A stretch of DNA of 64,000 nt from Culex pipiens pallens (Eukaryota; Arthropoda; Insecta; Diptera; Culicidae): assembly GCF_016801865.2 (NCBI RefSeq), contig NC_068937.1, forward strand, positions 10,116,157 to 10,180,156, in the 5' to 3' direction. Positions 59,071-64,000 of the stretch are shown here, piece by piece. The translations under genes and the position numbers were made by a program. The notes beneath the pieces were generated by a model. The model was given only the letters and a program-made list of their open reading frames with translations. It ran no database searches and was not told the DNA's origin. Every line of letters begins with the position of its first letter. Within the stretch, counting starts at the first letter, position 1.

Positions 59071-60525
59071 AAATTACAAAATTACAAAATTACAAAAATA
59101 CAAAATTACAAAATACAAAATTACAAAATTACAAAATTACAAAATTACAAAATTACAAAATTACAAAATTACAAAATTACAAAATTACAAAATTACAAAA
59201 TTACAAAATTACAAAATTACAAAATTACAAAATTACAAAATTACAAAATTACAAAATTACAAAATTACAAAATTACAAAATTACAAAATTACAAAATTAC
59301 AAAATTACAAAATTACAAAATTACAAAATTACAAAATTACAAAATTACAAAATTACAAAATTACAAAATTACAAAATTACAAAATTACAAAATTACAAAA
59401 TTACAAAATTACAAAATTACAAAATTACAAAATTACAAAATTACAAAATTACAAAATTACAAAATTACAAAATTACAAAATTACAAAATTACAAAATTAC
59501 AAAATTACAAAATTACAAAATTACAAAATTACAAAATTACAAAATTACAAAATTACAAAATTACAAAATTACAAAATTACAAAATTACAAAATTACAAAA
59601 TTACAAAATTACAAAATTACAAAATTGCAAAATTACAAAATTACAAAATTTCAAAATTACAAAATTACAAAATTACAAAATTACAAAATTACAAAATTAC
59701 AAAATTACAAAATTACAAAATTACAAAATTACAAAATTACAAAATTACAAAATTACAAAATTACAAAATTACAAAATTACAAAATTACAAAATTTCAAAA
59801 TTACAAAATTACAAAATTACAAAATTACAAAATTACAAAATTACAAAATTACAAAATTACAAAATTACAAAATTACAAAATTACAAAATTACAAAATTAC
59901 AAAATTACAAAATTACAAAATTACAAAATTACAAAATTACAAAATTACAAAATTACAAAAATTACAAAATTACAAAATTACAAAATTACAAAATTACAAA
60001 AATTACAAAAATTACAAAAATTACAAAAATTACAAAAATTACAAAATTACAAAAATTACAAAATTACAAAATTACAAAAATTACAAAAATTACAAAATTA
60101 CAAAATTACAAAAATTACAAAATTACAAAATTACAAAATTACAAAAATTACAAAATTACAAAATTACAAAAATTACAAAAATTACAAAAATTACAAAAAT
60201 TACAAAAATTACAAAAATTACAAAAATTACAAAATTACAAAATTACAAAATTACAAAAATTACAAAAATTACAAAAATTACAAAAATTACAAAAATTACA
60301 AAAATTACAAAAATTACAAAAATTACAAAATTACAAAATTACAAAATTACAAAATTACAAAATTACAAAATTACAAAATTACAAAATTACAAAATTACAA
60401 AATTACAAAATTACAAAATTACAAAATTACAAAATTACAAAATTACAAAATCACAAAATTACAAAATTACAAAATTACAAAATTACAAAATTACAAAATT
60501 ACAAAATTACAAAATTACTAAAATT
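59071..60525 (+). repeat. ACAAAATT 8-mer array with interspersed ACAAAAATT 9-mers
   Basis: Pure 8-mer from about 59105 to 59950, mixed 8- and 9-mers to about 60325, then 8-mer again. The plus-strand frames of 549 and 526 codons (Tyr-Lys-Ile-Thr-Lys-Leu-Gln-Asn repeats) start in the LTR and are artefacts. Confidence 0.95.
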
Positions 60526-60875
60526 ATAATTATTAAAATAATTGCATAAATTACATATATTACAAAAATTACAAAAATTACAAGAATTACAAAAATAACA
60601 AAAATTACATAAATTACAAAATTACAAAATTTCTAAAATTATAATCATTACAATAATTGCATAAATTACATATATTACAAAAATTACAAAAATTACAAGA
60701 ATTACAAAAATTACAAAAATTACAAAAATTACAAATATTACAAAAATTACTGAAATTACAAAAATTATTAAAATCACTTAAATTTAAAAAATTACAATAT
60801 TCATAATAATAACAAAAATAACAAAAAGAACAAAACTTACAAAAATTACAAAAATTACAAAAATACAAAAAAATG
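60526..60875 (+). repeat. Degenerate tail of the TTACAAAAA array
   Basis: AATTATAATTATTAAAATAA then TTGCATAAATTACATATATT occurs at about 60522, and a related copy occurs at about 60637, about 115 bases apart. Irregular 9-mers follow. Confidence 0.75.
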
Positions 60876-61891
60876 ATGAAAATTTATGAAAATATTCCAA
60901 AATTGAATGACACGGACAAAAATGACTAAAATTAACAAAACTACTTATAACTTTTTTGGAAAAATATCCAAAATGAATATAATTAGCATATTTGCCAAAA
61001 TGACCATATTAGTTATCATGATTAGTTAGCTAGTTATCCGAAGATATGGTTTTACGATAGAAATTGCCTGAAGCAAACCTGAAATATAAACAATAAATTC
61101 ACTGATTCAACTGAAAAATTAGCTGCTTTACCAAACTTAAGCTAGCTAACTTGATTTGGTGAATTTGAAATGGAGCTCCTTTCCGAGTGATATCTCTGAA
61201 AATGCCAAATTTCAATATGAATATCCCACTAATCAAGGCCACTTCAAACCATCGCCAAATCCCCAGGGAATAACAACAAACCTTCTTAATCCAATTTTAG
61301 TGGGAACTCTCGCGGAACTTCGCTTCCCACCATCGGTCGTCTTCGTCCAAGAACCACTTTGTTTCATTAACCCCTGCGACGACGACGACGCTTTGTCCTG
61401 TCACGCGTGCCTCCTAAATTGCCGCGATGCCCTCCTTTCCCCTTTTGTTGTTATCTCTTAAGCCGGCCGGCCGGCCCAATTGACCGTATCACAAATCACG
61501 CGAGTGATCACATGCTGGGCGGGGCCCCTTAGAGAAGGGTTTGGCGAGCCTAATTTTTTTTCGGGTTGAGATTTGGCAAAACGACGTAAATGACACTCTT
61601 TTTTAAGGTTTCTTCTTTTGGCGGTTAAGTCACTTTGCTGTGTTTGCGGGTCTTACAAGGGTTCTTGCACCAATTATCGCGTCGCATTTAATCAGTTCAA
61701 TTTTCGCGAAAAAAATTCGACCTCCTGCCGATTCCCGAAATCTCTCTGTTTCGCATTATTTATTCGCTGGAACATAATTTCGGGAATTTGCGAAATTGAA
61801 AAGATTCCTGCCCCCCTCCCTTTTGTACTTGTCGAAGTTTGGTTCATTTTCAATTTAATACCTTTTAATTTTTCTCTTTTTCTCATTCCAG
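60876..61891. other. 3' part of the 10.2-kb Smg6 intron, no separate gene
   Basis: Unique sequence. Features noted are GAC triplets (61378-61390), CCGGCCGGCCGGCC (61463-61476) and a T/C-rich end before the acceptor. The frames at 61156-61461 and 61618-61941 lack recognisable domains; the latter runs into the exon in the wrong phase. Confidence 0.5.
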
Positions 61892-62356
61892 TCGAGCGAC
61901 TCGGAGATCCTGCTGGAGAGCTTCAGCGAGGACGAGGGTGAGACGTCGGTGGCGGAAGTTGCGACGCCAAAGTCCACGAAAGCCAACTGTGATCAACCGC
62001 AAAGCAAAAGGAAGTCTGGTCAGAAGGAGCCGGCGAAAGGGCAGGACGACGAAAGTAGGAAAAATAATAACAATACTTCCTCAAACGCAAAGTCTGGAAG
62101 TAGCAAAAAGCAACGCAGCAGTGGGAATGCCAATAGCAGTAACAACAACAACAACAACAACAATAGTAGCAGTAACAATAACAGTAGTCCTAGTACCAAT
62201 AGTGCAAATAACAACAATAACAGTGAGGTGGCGACGACGCCGAATGTGGAGGAATCGGTGACCCAAAGCAGTCAGGAGATCCGGAAGTTGCTGCGTCGGA
62301 AGGATGAGCTGGAGCGGCGCCAGAAGATGCAGGAGCGGTACAGCGAGCGGTTGCAG
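61892..62356 (+). CDS. Smg6: Smg6 exon: acidic and N/S-rich linker plus start of pre-PIN coil
   Basis: This 465-nt exon (155 codons, phase 0 at both ends) has the acceptor CATTCCAG (ends 61891) and the donor GTTAGT (62357). It opens with an acidic patch (SSDSEILLESFSEDEGE) like the E/D-rich linker before the PIN domain in vertebrate SMG6. A basic K/R/Q/S tract follows, then about 60 residues dominated by Asn and Ser encoded by AAC/AAT/AGT runs (62101-62225). The end is a charged coil (EIRKLLRRKDELERRQ) corresponding to human D-I-R-E-L-R-A-K-K-L-A-L-A-R. The PIN domain with its three catalytic aspartates should begin in the next exons, beyond the window. The Asn/Ser tract is likely length-variable. 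Confidence 0.87.
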
Positions 62357-62680
62357 GTTAGTTGGAAATTGTTTTTTTAAATATTTTTTTTATATGATTA
62401 ACTGATGACATTGACATTGAAATCCGTGGTTGGGAACGGCAATTTTAAGAAGTCTTAAATCTTATTAAAATAAGATTTGAGAATTTTGGGAAAATGATTG
62501 TAAAAATCATAAAAAATAATGGTATTTTAAAGCATAATCCGGCCGGCTATGGAGTTATGAAAAAGTCTTTGCTTTTACTACTTTTTGACATTTAAACTCA
62601 AATATCAATAATTATTTAAATGGATTTGAAAATAGAAAAATATTTTTATGTAAACCCTAAAAATAGGGCTTAATTTTTAT

Positions 62681-63426
62681 TAGAGGTGGGCAAAGAAAGA
62701 GCGAGCCGCTCAAAGAGCCGGTTCACTGAATGGAGCGAACGAACCGTGGCTGACAAAAAAGAACCGCGGTTCACAAAAAATATAGTATTAAATTTGTTGT
62801 TAAGAATTGAAAATGCAATTTCGTACTTTTTAATGCTTATTAAAAAAAATCCCAAAATTAAATGATGTTTTAAACAAAACGAAAATAACTTTTTATTGTA
62901 AAACTATTTGTGCATTTAAGTATTAGCGGAATACAAATTTGAGCATTTTAAATTGCATAATTTGTAAAACATTACCAAAAATAAAAGTTCAGAGATTTTG
63001 GAAGAAAAAAAAATAAATCCTTTTTTTCGATTAAACTTTAGCGTTTATAGACTTTATCGATTAAATCAGAATGCAGAAAGAGTTCACAAAATATTTTTTC
63101 CAAATAAAATAATAGCAATTTTTGCAGCATCCTAGATTAAAGTTTGGATGCCATTCTATTAATTGTTCGAGTATAAATCTTGACATAGGGATCGCCAAGA
63201 CCTATGGTTTTCGAGGGCATCTTCTCGTTTTCAGTTTAATATTTTTATCAAATAATTTATAAAAGTCCAATGAGAAATAACTTATAAAATCACACGATTC
63301 TTTTAAAAAAAACATTTTCATTCAAATTTTTAAAAAGAGCGAAAGAGCCGTTCCAAAGAGCGGCTCTTTTTAATGAGCGAACGAAAATGTGCGGCTCCTA
63401 AAAAAGAGTGGTTTTGCCCACCTCTA
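62681..63426. mobile_element. hAT-type MITE with 8-bp duplication
   Basis: Perfect 14-bp terminal inverted repeats TAGAGGTGGGCAAA / TTTGCCCACCTCTA are flanked on both sides by ATTTTTAT (62673-62680 and 63427-63434). Subterminal GAGCGA, GAGCCG and GAACCGCGGTTC motifs cluster at both ends. An 8-bp duplication and the AGGTGGGCAAA end are characteristic of hAT elements. At 746 bp with no long frame, it is non-autonomous. Confidence 0.92.
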
Positions 63427-63507
63427 ATTTTTATTAAATTTTTCTTTAAAACATTTTTTTTTATTTTTTCAATTATGCTATACTTTTCAGAAGAGTGCTA
63501 AGTATGT

Positions 63508-64000
63508 TTGAGCAATTCTCTACGAAATCGGTCTTTTTTCTTAAATTTTAATTTTTGTATTTTTTAATCCGACTGAAACTTGTTTGCATCATTAGCTTGT
63601 CCATATAATTTTCCATAAAAATTTGGCAGCTGGCCATACAAAAATAATGTATGAAAATTCAAAAATCTGTATCTTTTGAAGGAATTTTTTGATCGATTTG
63701 GTGTCTTCGGCAAAGTTGTAGGTATGTATAAGGACTACACTGAAAAAAAAAATGATACACGATAAAAATTAGGTGATTTTTTATTTAGCTTTTTGTCACT
63801 AAAACTTGATTTGCAAAAAACACTATTTTTATTTTTTTTATTTTTTAGTATGTTTTAGAGAACATCAAATGCCAATTTTTCAGAAATTTCCAGTTTGTGC
63901 AAAAAATCTTTGAGCGAGTTTAAAACTTGTCGGAATTTATCATGCAATCCTTGATTAAAAATGCAAATGTATTTGATTTTAATAGGAGAATAATTCATTT
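63508..64000 (+). mobile_element. Partial copy of foldback element 2, running off the window
   Basis: GAGCAATTCTCTACGAAATC, TTGGCAGCTGGCCATACAAA, TTGGTGTCTTCGGCAAAGTT and AATTTCCAG follow the order of the left arm at 41855-42290. The first bases of the terminal repeat and about 35 bases near 63578 are missing. Whether a second arm exists beyond 64000 is unknown. Confidence 0.85.

Larger units (their letters stand above)
13580..62356 (+). other. Smg6: Smg6 gene, partial: seven internal exons and six introns
   Basis: SMG6/EST1A is the PIN-domain endonuclease that cuts mRNAs near premature stop codons during nonsense-mediated decay, and in some species it also binds telomerase. The seven exons total 1,280 nt and join into 426 complete codons with no stop; all six introns are GT-AG. 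The joined protein follows human SMG6 as I remember it. It has a V-W-x-D-W-M-L segment followed by T-W-N-P-P-P, then a leucine-rich stretch, an L-x-G-F-x-P-L motif, an acidic S/D/E linker and a basic R/K/E/Q coil. SMG5 and SMG7 lack this combination. The catalytic PIN domain should lie downstream of 64000 and the N-terminal half upstream of 13580. Introns are 78, 30923, 72, 6128, 109 and 10187 nt, the long ones filled with repeats. The identification is firm at family level; exon edges are inferred from splice consensus and phase. Confidence 0.88.

Noticed and set aside
58880..60529. 549-codon protein starting in unique sequence and continuing as Tyr-Lys-Ile-Thr-Lys-Leu-Gln-Asn repeats
   Set aside because: The start lies in the solo LTR and the rest is the 8-mer array. 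No domain or splice evidence supports it.
13580..62356. Assignment of the gene to SMG5 or SMG7 instead of SMG6
   Set aside because: The V-W-x-D-W-M-L/T-W-N-P-P-P segment followed by the L-x-G-F-x-P-L motif, acidic linker and basic coil fits SMG6. SMG7 lacks the coil and PIN domain, and SMG5 differs in the linker as I remember it. The PIN exons themselves are not visible, so this rests on the pre-PIN part.

Overview
The window is animal nuclear DNA. It carries seven consecutive internal exons of one plus-strand gene, Smg6 (EST1A, the endonuclease of nonsense-mediated mRNA decay), spread over about 49 kb. The organism is most probably a culicine mosquito, with a Culex-like genome as my best guess. 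That rests on an insect-type Smg6, very AT-rich introns, tRNA-derived SINEs, hAT, Harbinger-like and TTAA-type miniature transposons, and dispersed TTACAT-rich and CTGGCAACCCTG-type repeats that I recall from mosquito genomes. The species assignment is inference. I found no bacterial or phage features.

Gene. The exons are 13580-13844, 13923-13998, 44922-44995, 45068-45171, 51300-51427, 51537-51704 and 61892-62356. All junctions are GT-AG and the phases join into 426 complete codons with no stop. The protein covers the late part of the EST1 helical region, the acidic and low-complexity linker, and the start of the basic coiled segment that precedes the PIN nuclease domain. The 5' exons and the PIN exons lie outside the window. 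Three introns are short (78, 72 and 109 nt) and three are long (30,923, 6,128 and 10,187 nt). The first 13.6 kb is probably the upstream intron, because I see no convincing exon there.

Repeats. About a third of the window is simple minisatellite, mostly with a 9-bp period. The arrays are TTTTGACAA (2.4-4.6 and 8.8-12.8 kb), AGGAAATTT (16.5-18.2 kb), TTGTCAAAA followed by TTACAAAAA (33.6-37.6 kb), and TTGTCAAAA followed by TTACAAAAA followed by the 8-mer ACAAAATT (51.9-60.9 kb). A 7-mer array, CTAAAAA, lies at 28.5-29.7 kb. The arrays before 13 kb have the opposite orientation to those after 33 kb, so one Smg6 pre-mRNA would contain long complementary tracts on both sides of its exons. The 52-57 kb array has a clear trimeric higher-order organisation.

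Transposons and other repeats. Several insertions have readable boundaries: a solo LTR (58670-59065, duplication TACAG), a hAT-type MITE (62681-63426, duplication ATTTTTAT), two Harbinger-like MITEs (TTA duplications), two TTAA-flanked MITEs, a composite tRNA-derived SINE, two long foldback elements, a transposon carrying a 164-bp satellite, and a three-copy family whose CGATA-rich ends flank internal tandem repeats of roughly 120-130 bp. Between these lie islands of non-repetitive, less AT-rich intron with no gene that I can recognise.
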